Positions 16,814-25,183 of a stretch of 64,000 bases of DNA are shown here, piece after piece; the first letter of the stretch is position 1; every line of letters starts with the position of its first letter. Under the pieces are notes generated by a model. It saw only the letters and a program-made list of their open reading frames with translations. It was not told where the DNA came from and did not search any database. The stretch comes from Streptomyces spinoverrucosus. Lineage in GTDB: Bacteria > Actinomycetota > Actinomycetes > Streptomycetales > Streptomycetaceae. The DNA is taken from NCBI RefSeq assembly GCF_006539505.1, contig NZ_BJND01000051.1:1-64000 (forward strand). The letters are read 5' to 3'. The position numbers were made by a program, and so were the translations under genes.

Positions 16814-17109
16814 GTTCCTCCCTTCGGCTACGCGCCCACACTGCGGGCGGGGTCTGGATCGGGGGAGCGCACACCGCAGCGGTGCCCTACCTGGTCGCGG
16901 GACGAGCCGTGCGGGGAGCGGACTTCAATTCTTCCTGTCGAACTTGGATGCGGCAACGAGCAATTGGGGCGACCAACCCTTATTGACTGGTCTGTGGCTT
17001 ATATCCATACCCGGTGGGGCGTTGCCTGATGCCGGGCATGGGGCGCAGGCGGGAGCATGCGGCTGCTTACCGTTCGTGAATAGTCGGTCACCCTAAGTGA
17101 GGTGGCTGA
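16814..17109. other. Divergent promoter region before the RecQ-like gene
   Basis: A 296-bp non-coding stretch that becomes relatively A+T-rich between about 16920 and 17010. TTGACT at about 16984 and the following TATATCC are promoter-like, but the spacing is not a clean fit. No SOS box was found. Confidence 0.4.
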
Positions 17110-19299
17110 TTGTCCTTGCGATCGGGTTGCATGGGGAGCATGGACGATCTGGAGCTCCGCGCTGAAGCCGATGCCATCCTTGCCGAGCTTGTCGGTGTCC
17201 CGGCGGGGACGGCGCGGTTGCGCGAGGACCAGTGGCAGGCGGTGGCGGCGCTGGTGGAGGAGCGTCGGCGCGCGCTGGTGGTGCAGCGCACCGGCTGGGG
17301 CAAGTCGGCGGTGTATTTCGTTGCCACCGCGCTGCTGCGCCGACGTGGTGCAGGCCCGACGGTGATCGTCTCGCCGTTGCTGGCGCTGATGCGCAACCAG
17401 GTCGAGTCGGCGGCGCGGGCCGGTATCCGGGCGCGCACCATCAACTCGGCCAATCCGGAGGAGTGGGACACCATCCATGAGGAGGTCGAGCGCGGCGAGA
17501 CCGACGTTCTCCTGGTAAGCCCGGAGCGTCTCAACTCCGTGGATTTTCGCGAGCAGATGCTGCCCAGGCTTGCGGCTACGACCGGTCTGCTGGTGGTCGA
17601 CGAGGCGCACTGCATCTCCGACTGGGGGCATGACTTCCGTCCTGATTACCGCCGGTTGCGGGCGATGCTCGCCGACCTTGCGCCGGGGGTGCCGGTGCTG
17701 GCCACCACCGCCACCGCGAATGCGCGGGTGACGGCGGATGTGGCCGAGCAGTTGGGTACCGGTGTCGGCGACGCCCTGGTGCTGCGCGGCCCGCTCGACA
17801 GGGAGAGCCTGCGGCTGGGGGTGGTGCGGCTGCCGGATGCCGCGCATCGCCTCGCCTGGCTGGCCGAGCACCTGGACGAGCTGCCGGGCTCAGGGATCAT
17901 TTACACGCTGACGGTGGCCGCCGCGGAGGAGGCCACCGCCTATCTGCGGCAGCGTGGCTTCCGGGTGGCCTCCTACACGGGGCGCACGGAGAACGCCGAT
18001 CGGCTGCAGGGCGAAGCCGACCTGCTGGAGAACCGGGTGAAGGCGCTGGTCGCGACCTCGGCGCTGGGCATGGGCTTCGACAAGCCGGACCTGGGCTTCG
18101 TGGTCCATCTCGGTTCGCCGTCCTCACCGATCGCCTACTACCAGCAGGTGGGGCGTGCGGGTCGCGGGGTGGAGCACGCGGACGTACTGCTGCTGCCGGG
18201 CAAGGAGGACGAGGCCATCTGGCGCTACTTCGCCGACACCGCTTTCCCGCCCGAGGCGCAGGTCCGCCAGACCCTCTCGGCTCTCGCCGATGCGGGACGG
18301 CCGCTGTCCGTGCCCGCTCTGGAGGCCCTGGTGGACCTCCGGCGGACCCGTTTGGAGACCATGCTGAAGGTGCTCGACGTGGATGGCGCGGTCAAGCGGG
18401 TGAAGGGCGGCTGGATCTCCACCGGCGAGCCGTGGGCGTACGACGCCGAGCGTTACGCCTGGGTCGCGCGGCAGCGGTCCGCCGAGCAGCAGGCCATGCG
18501 CGATTACGTGAGTACGTCCCAGTGCCGGATGGAGTTCCTGCGCCAGCAACTGGACGACGAGGGAGCGGCCCCGTGCGGCCGCTGCGACAACTGCGCGGGA
18601 GCCTGGGCCGACCCTTCCGTCTCGGCGGAGGCGCTGGCGGGAGCCGCGAAGGAACTGGACCGCCCGGGGGTGGAGGTCGAGCCGCGCCGGATGTGGCCGA
18701 CGGGCATGCCCGCACTCGGCATCGACCTAAAGGGACGTATTCCGGCCAAGGAGCAGTGCTCCACCGGGCGCGCCCTGGGACGGCTCTCGGACATCGGCTG
18801 GGGCAACCGGCTGCGCCCCCTGCTGGCCGAGAACGCGCCCGACGGTCCGGTCCCCGACGATGTGCTGCAGGCCGCGGTGGCCGTCCTCGCCGACTGGGCG
18901 CGCTCTCCAGGAGGCTGGGCGTCGAATACCGCCGACGCTGCTGCCCGGCCGGTGGGAGTCGTCGCTGTGCCGTCCCTCACCCGTCCCCAACTGGTCGATT
19001 CACTCGCCCGGGAGATCGCGGCCATCGGCCGCCTCCCCTTCCTGGGCACCCTGACGTACACCGGATCGAACGGCGCGCACGCGGCACGACGCAGCAACTC
19101 CGCCCAACGCCTCAGGGCCCTGTCCGGCGCCTTCACCGTCTCCGAGGACCTGGCCAGTGCCCTCGCCCGCACTCCCGGACCCGTCCTGCTCGTCGACGAC
19201 TACACGGACTCTGGCTGGACCCTCGCGGTCGCTGCCCGCATCCTCCGCCTGGCAGGCAGCACACAGGTTCTTCCGCTGGTTCTCGCTGCGACAGGTTAA
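17110..19299 (+). CDS. RecQ-like DNA helicase fused to a phosphoribosyltransferase domain
   Basis: A 729-residue protein. Residues 20-350 are a superfamily 2 RecQ-type helicase: Q-motif region, Walker A TGWGKSA (about 57-63), DEAHCISDWGHDFRPDYRRL (about 163-182), TATAN (motif III) and QVGRAGRG (motif VI, about 346). A zinc-binding part follows, with Cys in SQCRMEF and CGRCDNCAG (about 474-497). The last 150 residues are not RecQ: VPSLTRPQLVDSLAREIAA and LLVDDYTDSGWTLAVAA (about 693-709) match the PRPP-loop signature of type I phosphoribosyltransferases (ComF-like). The start is TTG 17110 with GAGGTGG 4 nt upstream; ATG 17131 or 17140 are alternatives. The same fusion occurs, from memory, in other Streptomyces. 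Confidence 0.9.
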   Translation: MSLRSGCMGSMDDLELRAEADAILAELVGVPAGTARLREDQWQAVAALVEERRRALVVQRTGWGKSAVYFVATALLRRRGAGPTVIVSPLLALMRNQVESAARAGIRARTINSANPEEWDTIHEEVERGETDVLLVSPERLNSVDFREQMLPRLAATTGLLVVDEAHCISDWGHDFRPDYRRLRAMLADLAPGVPVLATTATANARVTADVAEQLGTGVGDALVLRGPLDRESLRLGVVRLPDAAHRLAWLAEHLDELPGSGIIYTLTVAAAEEATAYLRQRGFRVASYTGRTENADRLQGEADLLENRVKALVATSALGMGFDKPDLGFVVHLGSPSSPIAYYQQVGRAGRGVEHADVLLLPGKEDEAIWRYFADTAFPPEAQVRQTLSALADAGRPLSVPALEALVDLRRTRLETMLKVLDVDGAVKRVKGGWISTGEPWAYDAERYAWVARQRSAEQQAMRDYVSTSQCRMEFLRQQLDDEGAAPCGRCDNCAGAWADPSVSAEALAGAAKELDRPGVEVEPRRMWPTGMPALGIDLKGRIPAKEQCSTGRALGRLSDIGWGNRLRPLLAENAPDGPVPDDVLQAAVAVLADWARSPGGWASNTADAAARPVGVVAVPSLTRPQLVDSLAREIAAIGRLPFLGTLTYTGSNGAHAARRSNSAQRLRALSGAFTVSEDLASALARTPGPVLLVDDYTDSGWTLAVAARILRLAGSTQVLPLVLAATG

Positions 19300-19345
19300 G
19301 AGGACAGCGGTTGCAGGGTGTTCGCGCGTGGCGCGGGCTGGGCGG

Positions 19346-19602
19346 TCATGAGCCGCTGTCCGTCACCGACTCCGGTTCCTTGCCGGGCCGAATGGTGGTG
19401 ACCATCGGCCAGATCAAGCTGTAGACGAGGACCTTGGTGAGCGGGTTGAGCCAGACGAGCAACGGGGCGCCCTGTCGAGTCCGCCATCCCGGATGCTGAG
19501 GACGGTGGCCGTCAGCAGTACGACGTCGATCAGCGGAACGCACAGCATCAGCGCGCCGCCCAGGGTCCGCCGGGTGTCGTGTCCCTGATCGGAGTTATCC
19601 AC
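19346..19602 (-). pseudogene. Broken small membrane-protein gene
   Basis: The minus strand carries two pieces of what looks like one membrane protein in different frames. From GTG 19602 comes VDNSDQGHD then TLGGALMLCVPLIDVVLLTATVL (first membrane span). Frame then shifts, and LVWLNPLTKVLVYSLIWPMV (second span) plus a charged tail end at 19346. The intact actinomycete family I recall is about 150-190 residues with two more spans between these parts, so an internal deletion plus frameshift is inferred. Either fragment alone would lack a normal start or end. Confidence 0.6.
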
Positions 19603-19643
19603 AGGCGCAAGCGGAACTTTGAGTTCCGCGAGATCGTCGACGC

Positions 19644-21278
19644 ATGACGAATCACGGGGAAACGACTGGATCCTTCGAAAGCGACGACGTGACCGGATCG
19701 GGCAGGGCGCACCGACCCAACGGTCACGACCGCTACGACGATCGGCTCGCGCAAGACGGGCACGCACTACGCGGCGGCAACGCCCACAACGCCGACTCCA
19801 CCAACTGCGACGGGCCCGACGCCACCCACCGGGTCACCCTGCGCACCCCGGCCGAACTGGCTGACGCCCTGCCGTATCTGCTCGGGTACCGCCCCGAGGA
19901 CAGCATCGTCCTCGTCGCCCTCCATGACAGGGGAGGGCGCGGACGGTTCGGTGGCCGGGCGCGGCTCGGCATTCCGGCGAATCCGGACGACTGGGAGTCC
20001 GTAGCAGGGCAGTTGGCGCACGGGCTGGTGCGGGGAAGCGAGCGCAGAGGAGCCCGGCCGGAACAGATCGTGGCGTACGTCTGCCAGGAGCCGGGCCAGG
20101 GTGAAACCGGCCGGCAGGTCATGGAGCGACTCCGCCCGCTGGCCCACAAACTGCGTCTCCAGTGCGGTCTGCTCGACGTTCCGGTGATCGAGGCCCTGTG
20201 CATCTCGGACGGCCGCTTCTGGTCGTACTGCTGCGACATCCAGGAATGTTGCCCCGCCGAGGGCCTGCCCATGGGGCTGCCGGGCACCTCGGTCCTGGCC
20301 GCCGCGGCCACCTACGCCGGGATTCAGGTGCGCGGGACCCTGCGCGAGCTGAGGGCGAGGCTCCAACCCTGGGAGACCGCCGCGGCCCTGGAGCAGGAGG
20401 CCGCGCTGGACGCCGGCAGCATGGCCCTCGTCCCCAGGATGCTCGACGACACCAGTCGGGCGGGCGTCGCCGAGGAGACGATGGAGCTGGCCAGGCAGAT
20501 CATGACTCGGCTGGCCGATGCGGCGCCCGCGTCCGGCGCCTTCATGGCAGACCTGCGCGACGACGGCCTGCTGCGCAACGACGAAGCCGCGACCCTGATC
20601 CTCGGCCTGCAGGACCGCGCCACCCGCGACCGGGCGGCCGAGTGGATGGAGGGCGCCGAGGCAGCTCCCGCGCTAAGGCTCTGGCGAGCCCTGGCCCGCC
20701 GCTGCGTCGGCTCCTACGGCGAGCATGCCGCTGCACCGCTCACCCTCGCCGGCTGGGTCGCCTGGTCGACCGGCGACGAGCTGGAAGCCCGGGAGGCGCT
20801 GGCGATGGCACTGGGAGCCGACCCCGACTACCTCTTCGCCCGCCTGCTGCACCAGGCCGTCAACGAAGGCCTGGATCCGGAGTCGATCCGCCGCTGCCTG
20901 CGCGCGGAACGGGACGACCGTGCCCGGACCCCGGCGGAGCGGATCGACGAGGCGCGGGGACCCAAGGGCCTCGACACGACACAGGGCACTGAAGGCGGCG
21001 GCGGCGACGCCGACGGATCCGAGTCGGTGGCGGCTGTGCAGCGACGCCACCGCGGGTTGCCCGCCGGTGACGCCGAAAACTCCCACTCGCTGACGGCACA
21101 AGAGGCGCGGAAGAGCGCGCCGCCGTCCCGCAGGGTGCCAGCAGCCCGCACTGGCCCGGGCACCGGGCGGACCGGCGGTACGCATCCGCCCGCGGCCGCG
21201 AAGGGCGGCGTACGGCGTCGTGGCACAACCCGGCGAGGCGTTGCCTCTGGCGGCGGCGAAACGAAGGGGGACGCGTGA
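19644..21278 (+). CDS. DUF4192 domain-containing protein
   Basis: A 544-residue cytoplasmic protein of the actinobacterial DUF4192 family, function unknown. After a 50-residue Asp/His/Asn-rich head, the family hallmark RVTLRTPAELADALPYLLGY followed by RPEDSIVLVAL begins at about residue 62. Helical repeats follow (LTLAGWVAWSTGDELEAREA at about 365-385, where successive units resemble TPR-like packing). The last 100 residues are low-complexity Gly/Arg/Thr. The start ATG 19644 has no good ribosome site. The stop overlaps a GTG of the next frame at 21275, indicating an operon with the debranching-like gene. Confidence 0.88.
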   Translation: MTNHGETTGSFESDDVTGSGRAHRPNGHDRYDDRLAQDGHALRGGNAHNADSTNCDGPDATHRVTLRTPAELADALPYLLGYRPEDSIVLVALHDRGGRGRFGGRARLGIPANPDDWESVAGQLAHGLVRGSERRGARPEQIVAYVCQEPGQGETGRQVMERLRPLAHKLRLQCGLLDVPVIEALCISDGRFWSYCCDIQECCPAEGLPMGLPGTSVLAAAATYAGIQVRGTLRELRARLQPWETAAALEQEAALDAGSMALVPRMLDDTSRAGVAEETMELARQIMTRLADAAPASGAFMADLRDDGLLRNDEAATLILGLQDRATRDRAAEWMEGAEAAPALRLWRALARRCVGSYGEHAAAPLTLAGWVAWSTGDELEAREALAMALGADPDYLFARLLHQAVNEGLDPESIRRCLRAERDDRARTPAERIDEARGPKGLDTTQGTEGGGGDADGSESVAAVQRRHRGLPAGDAENSHSLTAQEARKSAPPSRRVPAARTGPGTGRTGGTHPPAAAKGGVRRRGTTRRGVASGGGETKGDA

Positions 21279-21478
21279 GGGGCGGCCGGGAGAACGGCGT
21301 GGGGGACGGCCGAGTCGGGTCGGCCGGGCAGGGGCGTGACCTGGAGGAGCCCCGTTCCGTTCACCTGAGTGGCGGAACGCCTGGACGGGTGGCGCCGCCG
21401 CAACGCCACGTCCCCACGGAGCCTCCCGCCAGGTCCCGAACAAGCCATAGGCGCACAGAGCACAGAGGAAGCAGCCCG

Positions 21479-24040
21479 ATGCACCAGCAGATTCCGCCTG
21501 CCGCCGCCGACGACTGCACGCGCCGACCGGTTCCGCGTGCCGCCGCCGACGACTGCACGCGCGGGCCGATTCCGCCTGCCGCCGACGACTGCATGCCCCG
21601 GCTGACTCCGCCCGCCGCCGACGACCGCATGCCCCGGCCGACTCCGCCTGCCGCCGCCGACAACCGCACGCCCCGGCCGACTCCGCCCTCAGCCGACGAT
21701 CGCCCCACCCGAGGCCAGCACACCCCCCGCCCCGGCCTGCCCACCGCCCCGCCGCAGTGGACCGACGGACGGGGGTACCACGAGCCACCCGCCTACGGCG
21801 CAGGACCGCTGCCTCGGCCAACAGGCCAGACCTTGCTAGCTCCGCCCCCGCCAAGGGGCCAGACCTCGGGACCCCCGCCCCTCCCGACCGCACCTACGCC
21901 CACCCCAATGGACCAGGACTCAGCAACCGTGGCCAGGCGGCACAACCCGGCACCGACCCCCGCCACAGGCCCGGGCCGCCATCACCCCCCGCCCCCGATC
22001 CGCACGCCTCCTCCCAGGCCAACCCCCACAGCGCCACCACCAGCCCAGCCATCACCCTCACCGTCACCGTCAGGCCCACCCCCGCGCCCCTCCGGCCAAC
22101 TGCCGCCCACTCACACCGCCATGATCTGCGTCGCCCTGCCAGGCCTCGCCGTTTCCACGGATCAGGGACAGTTGACCGGCCAGGGACTGGAAGGCTTCTA
22201 CCGCGCGGGCCGGCGTCTGCTCTCCCGTTGCCAAGTGCGCGTGGCCGGCCGTGAACCGCTCGCTGTGCAGGCCCGGATGACCGGTGCCGATCGCGCCCGC
22301 TTCGTGGGCACCCTGCGCGCCTCGCCGCCCGCCGGACCGGACCCGGACGTGGTCGTCGAACGCACCCGCCACGCGGACGGCACCGAGCGGATCACGCTGC
22401 GCAGCGCGGCGACACGCCCTCTGCGCCTCCCCGTCGAGGTCGCCCTCGGCACAGACCTGGCGGCGCTGGGCGCGATCGCGTCCGGCACCGCGGGGCCGGA
22501 GGTGCCCGCCAGCGTCCATGACGCCGGACTGCGCTGGTCGCACGGCACAGAGGCCTCGTCGGTCACAGCAGACCCACCGCCCGCCGACGCGCTGGCCTCA
22601 GCGGGCCTGCTGCGCTGGGAGTTCGACCTGCCCCCGGGCGGCAGCGCGAGCGTGGAGCTGAGGGTGCGCCCGGACAGCGCGGGACCCGTTCGAGCGGTCG
22701 GTCGCGTGGCGGCGAGTCCGCTCGCCCAGGCCGCCGCGTCGGGCGACGACCCCGGCGCGCAGGCGCTCCTGCGGACCAGCGTTGAGGACCTCCAAGCGCT
22801 GCTGCTGCGCGATCCCGCACACCCGGCCGACGTGTATCTCGCCGCCGGGGCACCGTGGCGTTGCGGCCTCGCCCCGGCCGACGCACTCGCGGCCGCCCGG
22901 ATGGCGCTGCCGCTCGGCACCCGGCTTGCCACGGGCACGCTGCGTGCCCTCGCCCGAACCCAACTCGCCGGGCCCGGACGGCAGTCCGGCATGATCCCCG
23001 GGCCGCACCGGGACGCGGGCGGTCATCTGCCGCCCGGCTGCACCGGCACTGAGGCCACGCTGCTCTTCCCCGCGCTCCTCGCGGAGGCCCGCCGTTGGGG
23101 GATGCCGGAGCAGGAGACGGAGGAGTTGCTGCCGGCCGCCGAGCGTTGTCTGACCTGGCTGCGGACCACCGTGGGCGACGGCACGTACCTGTGCGACCCG
23201 CAGCCCGGCGGCCCCGTCCGCTGCGAGACACAGGCACACGCCCACCGCGCGGCGTTGCTCGGCGCCGATCTGCTCGACGCCTGCGGCAGGCCGGGCGGGG
23301 CCGGGCTGCGGGAGTGGGCCCAGTCGTTGCGCTCGGCGTTCCGGACCGACTTCTGGGGCGATGACCTCGGAGGTGGCCGGCCGATGGCGGCCCGTGCCCC
23401 CGACGGCCGCCCCGTGCCGCATCTCGGGGCGACCGCCGTCCATCTCCTCGACACCGGCCTGCTGGGCGGGGGCGAGTTGGCGACGGGGCTGCTCGACCGG
23501 GTACAGACCGAGCAACTCGCCCGGCTGCTCGGCAGCCCGGCGATGGATTCGGGCTGGGGTCTGCGCGGCCTGGGCGTCAAGGAGGCGGGATACAACCCGT
23601 TCGGCCACCGCAGCGGCGCCGTACGCGTCCAGGAGACGGCGATCGCGGTCGCGGGGCTGGCCGCCGCCGGGTACGAGAAGGAGGCGAGTGCGCTGCTGCG
23701 GGGCGTCCTGGTGGCGGCCGGGGGGTTCGGTCATCGGCTGCCCGAGATGTACGCGGGGGAGCAGCGCACCGACGGGAGCGCCCCCCTTCCCCACCCGGCC
23801 GCCTGCCGCCCGGCCGCCACCGCGGCGGCCGCCGGAATCCTGCTGCTCACCACCCTCGTCGGCATCCGCCCCGACGCGCCCGCCGGCACGGTCACACTGC
23901 GTCCCGTCCGCAGCGCACCCCTGGGCGAGATCACCCTGAACGGATTACGGGTCGCGGGCTCCCCCTTCTCCGTACGAGTCAGCCGCCTCGGTCTCGCCAT
24001 GGTCGAGGAGGCGGCCGAGGGACTGCAGCTCGGGATGTGA
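21479..24040 (+). CDS. Glycogen-debranching-like (amylo-alpha-1,6-glucosidase) protein
   Basis: An 853-residue protein. Residues 1-210 are Pro-rich and include six 12/13-residue repeats. From about residue 217 a GDE N-terminal beta-sandwich begins (LPGLAVSTDQGQLTGQGLEG; RRLLSRCQVRVAGREPLAV). From about 430 comes the six-hairpin glycosidase part, with SGWGLRGLGVKEAGYNPFG, RVQETAIAVAGLAAAGYEK and RLPEMYAG near the C-terminus. Relatives hydrolyse alpha-1,6 branches or similar glycosides. The usual acid residues are not all identifiable, so catalysis is unproven. The start ATG 21479 has GAGGAAG upstream; GTG 21275, overlapping the DUF4192 stop, would add 68 residues. Confidence 0.8.
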   Translation: MHQQIPPAAADDCTRRPVPRAAADDCTRGPIPPAADDCMPRLTPPAADDRMPRPTPPAAADNRTPRPTPPSADDRPTRGQHTPRPGLPTAPPQWTDGRGYHEPPAYGAGPLPRPTGQTLLAPPPPRGQTSGPPPLPTAPTPTPMDQDSATVARRHNPAPTPATGPGRHHPPPPIRTPPPRPTPTAPPPAQPSPSPSPSGPPPRPSGQLPPTHTAMICVALPGLAVSTDQGQLTGQGLEGFYRAGRRLLSRCQVRVAGREPLAVQARMTGADRARFVGTLRASPPAGPDPDVVVERTRHADGTERITLRSAATRPLRLPVEVALGTDLAALGAIASGTAGPEVPASVHDAGLRWSHGTEASSVTADPPPADALASAGLLRWEFDLPPGGSASVELRVRPDSAGPVRAVGRVAASPLAQAAASGDDPGAQALLRTSVEDLQALLLRDPAHPADVYLAAGAPWRCGLAPADALAAARMALPLGTRLATGTLRALARTQLAGPGRQSGMIPGPHRDAGGHLPPGCTGTEATLLFPALLAEARRWGMPEQETEELLPAAERCLTWLRTTVGDGTYLCDPQPGGPVRCETQAHAHRAALLGADLLDACGRPGGAGLREWAQSLRSAFRTDFWGDDLGGGRPMAARAPDGRPVPHLGATAVHLLDTGLLGGGELATGLLDRVQTEQLARLLGSPAMDSGWGLRGLGVKEAGYNPFGHRSGAVRVQETAIAVAGLAAAGYEKEASALLRGVLVAAGGFGHRLPEMYAGEQRTDGSAPLPHPAACRPAATAAAAGILLLTTLVGIRPDAPAGTVTLRPVRSAPLGEITLNGLRVAGSPFSVRVSRLGLAMVEEAAEGLQLGM
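21491..21715 (+). repeat. Six in-frame 39/36-bp tandem repeats
   Basis: Units at 21491-21529, 21530-21568, 21569-21604, 21605-21640, 21641-21679 and 21680-21715 encode variants of (I/V/T)PPAAADDCTPRP. Lengths are multiples of three, so copy-number change would keep the frame. They sit in the disordered N-terminal tail of the debranching-like protein. Confidence 0.85.
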
Positions 24041-24234
24041 TGTGGACGGCACCTCGGGAGGTTGGTCCAGCAGACCGAACGACGATCGAGAGACAGGAGA
24101 CGCTGATCGCATGCGGCAACCAGGACAGTGACCACGGATGACGGGACGACACGCACGGGCCGGGAGCCGCAGGTGAGACCCATACCGCTCGCACACCGAC
24201 CGGCCACCGAAGCGGCCGGCGAAGGGAGTGTTTA

Positions 24235-24256
24235 TCGTCAGGCAGACGACTATGAT
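24235..24256 (+). promoter_or_regulatory. Leaderless promoter with inverted repeat in the spacer
   Basis: TATGAT (24251-24256) lies 6 nt before ATG 24263. Immediately upstream, TCGTCAGGCAGACGA (24235-24249) has 5-bp arms and would sit between the -35 and -10 positions, a good place for a repressor such as the downstream NrtR-like protein. Confidence 0.5.
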
Positions 24257-24262
24257 CGCGAC

Positions 24263-25021
24263 ATGCCCTACGACCCGTCAGCCTTTCCGCCCTTCGCCGT
24301 GACCGTGGACCTGGTCGTGCTGACCGTGCGTCGCCATGCCCTGTGTGCGCTGGCGGTACGCAGGGGCGAGCCGCCGTTCCAGGGGCGCTGGGCGCTCCCG
24401 GGAGGCTTCGTGCGGGCCGACGAGGATCTGGCACAGGCCGCCGCACGCGAACTGGCCGAGGAGACCGGACTGCGTGTCCACGATCCCTCGGTCCCCGCCC
24501 AGGACAACGGCGCCCACCTGGAGCAGCTCGCGACCTACGGCGACCCCAAGCGGGATCCCCGGATGCGCGTGGTCAGTGTCGCCCACCTCGCCCTCGCCCC
24601 CGACCTGCCCGCACCGCGTGCGGGCGGCGACGCCAGCAACGCACGCTGGGCACCGGTCGAGGAACTGCTGCAACAGGGCGGCTACGGCCGTGACGGCGAA
24701 CCCGTGGCGCCGCTCGCCTTCGACCACGCTCAGATCCTCGCGGACGGGGTGGAGCGCGCCCGCTCCAAGATCGAGTACTCGTCGTTGGCGACGGCGTTCT
24801 GCCCGCCCGAGTTCACCGTCGGCGAGCTGCGTCGCGTCTATGAGGCGGTCTGGGGGGTGGCGCTCGACCCGCGCAACTTCCACCGCAAGGTGACGGGCAC
24901 GCCGGGCTTCCTGGTGCCCACAGGCGGTACGACCACACGGCAGGGCGGCCGCCCAGCACAGCTGTTCCGCGCGGGCGGGGCCACGCTCCTGAACCCGCCG
25001 ATGCTGCGGCCCGAGGTGTAA
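24263..25021 (+). CDS. Nudix-domain transcriptional regulator (NrtR-like)
   Basis: A 252-residue protein. Residues 5-150 form a Nudix fold with the box GGFVRADEDLAQ...RELAEETGL (about 47-69; the Glu/Arg catalytic pattern is retained). Residues about 165-252 form a winged-helix domain typical of NrtR regulators (SKIEYSSLATAF, FTVGELRRVYEAVWG, NFHRKVTGTPGFLVPTGG). NrtR proteins sense ADP-ribose-type nucleotides and control NAD metabolism or sugar genes; the target here is unknown. The start ATG 24263 is favoured because of the -10 spacing; an upstream GTG/ATG in frame (24128) has no domain match. Confidence 0.9.
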   Translation: MPYDPSAFPPFAVTVDLVVLTVRRHALCALAVRRGEPPFQGRWALPGGFVRADEDLAQAAARELAEETGLRVHDPSVPAQDNGAHLEQLATYGDPKRDPRMRVVSVAHLALAPDLPAPRAGGDASNARWAPVEELLQQGGYGRDGEPVAPLAFDHAQILADGVERARSKIEYSSLATAFCPPEFTVGELRRVYEAVWGVALDPRNFHRKVTGTPGFLVPTGGTTTRQGGRPAQLFRAGGATLLNPPMLRPEV

Positions 25022-25170
25022 CGCCGGGCTGCGTCACCCGCCTCCGCCCCGAGCTCAGGCACGAAGACCGACCAGAAAAGGGAAAAGACAGACCGGCCCG
25101 GCGACGAGACACGCGATCACACCCTGCGGAGCAAGGCGTTCAGGTACCCGAAAAAACGGACATAACGCGC

Positions 25171-25176
25171 TATCTT
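25171..25176 (+). promoter_or_regulatory. -10 element TATCTT, leaderless start
   Basis: TATCTT ends 7 nt before the GTG at 25184; no ribosome site is present. Confidence 0.45.
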
Positions 25177-25183
25177 GCTACAG

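Noticed and set aside
16814..17109. TTGACT...TATATC as a strong promoter for the RecQ-like gene
   Set aside because: Spacer is about 11 bp, too short for sigma-70; left as an undefined promoter zone.
19595..19603. TTATCCACA, a perfect E. coli-type DnaA box
   Set aside because: Single site at the start of the pseudogene, no cluster; Streptomyces prefers TTGTCCACA. Probably chance.
20162..20992. Arg/Gly-rich frame inside the DUF4192 gene
   Set aside because: Out-of-frame translation of a high-G+C gene; composition is typical of frame shadows.
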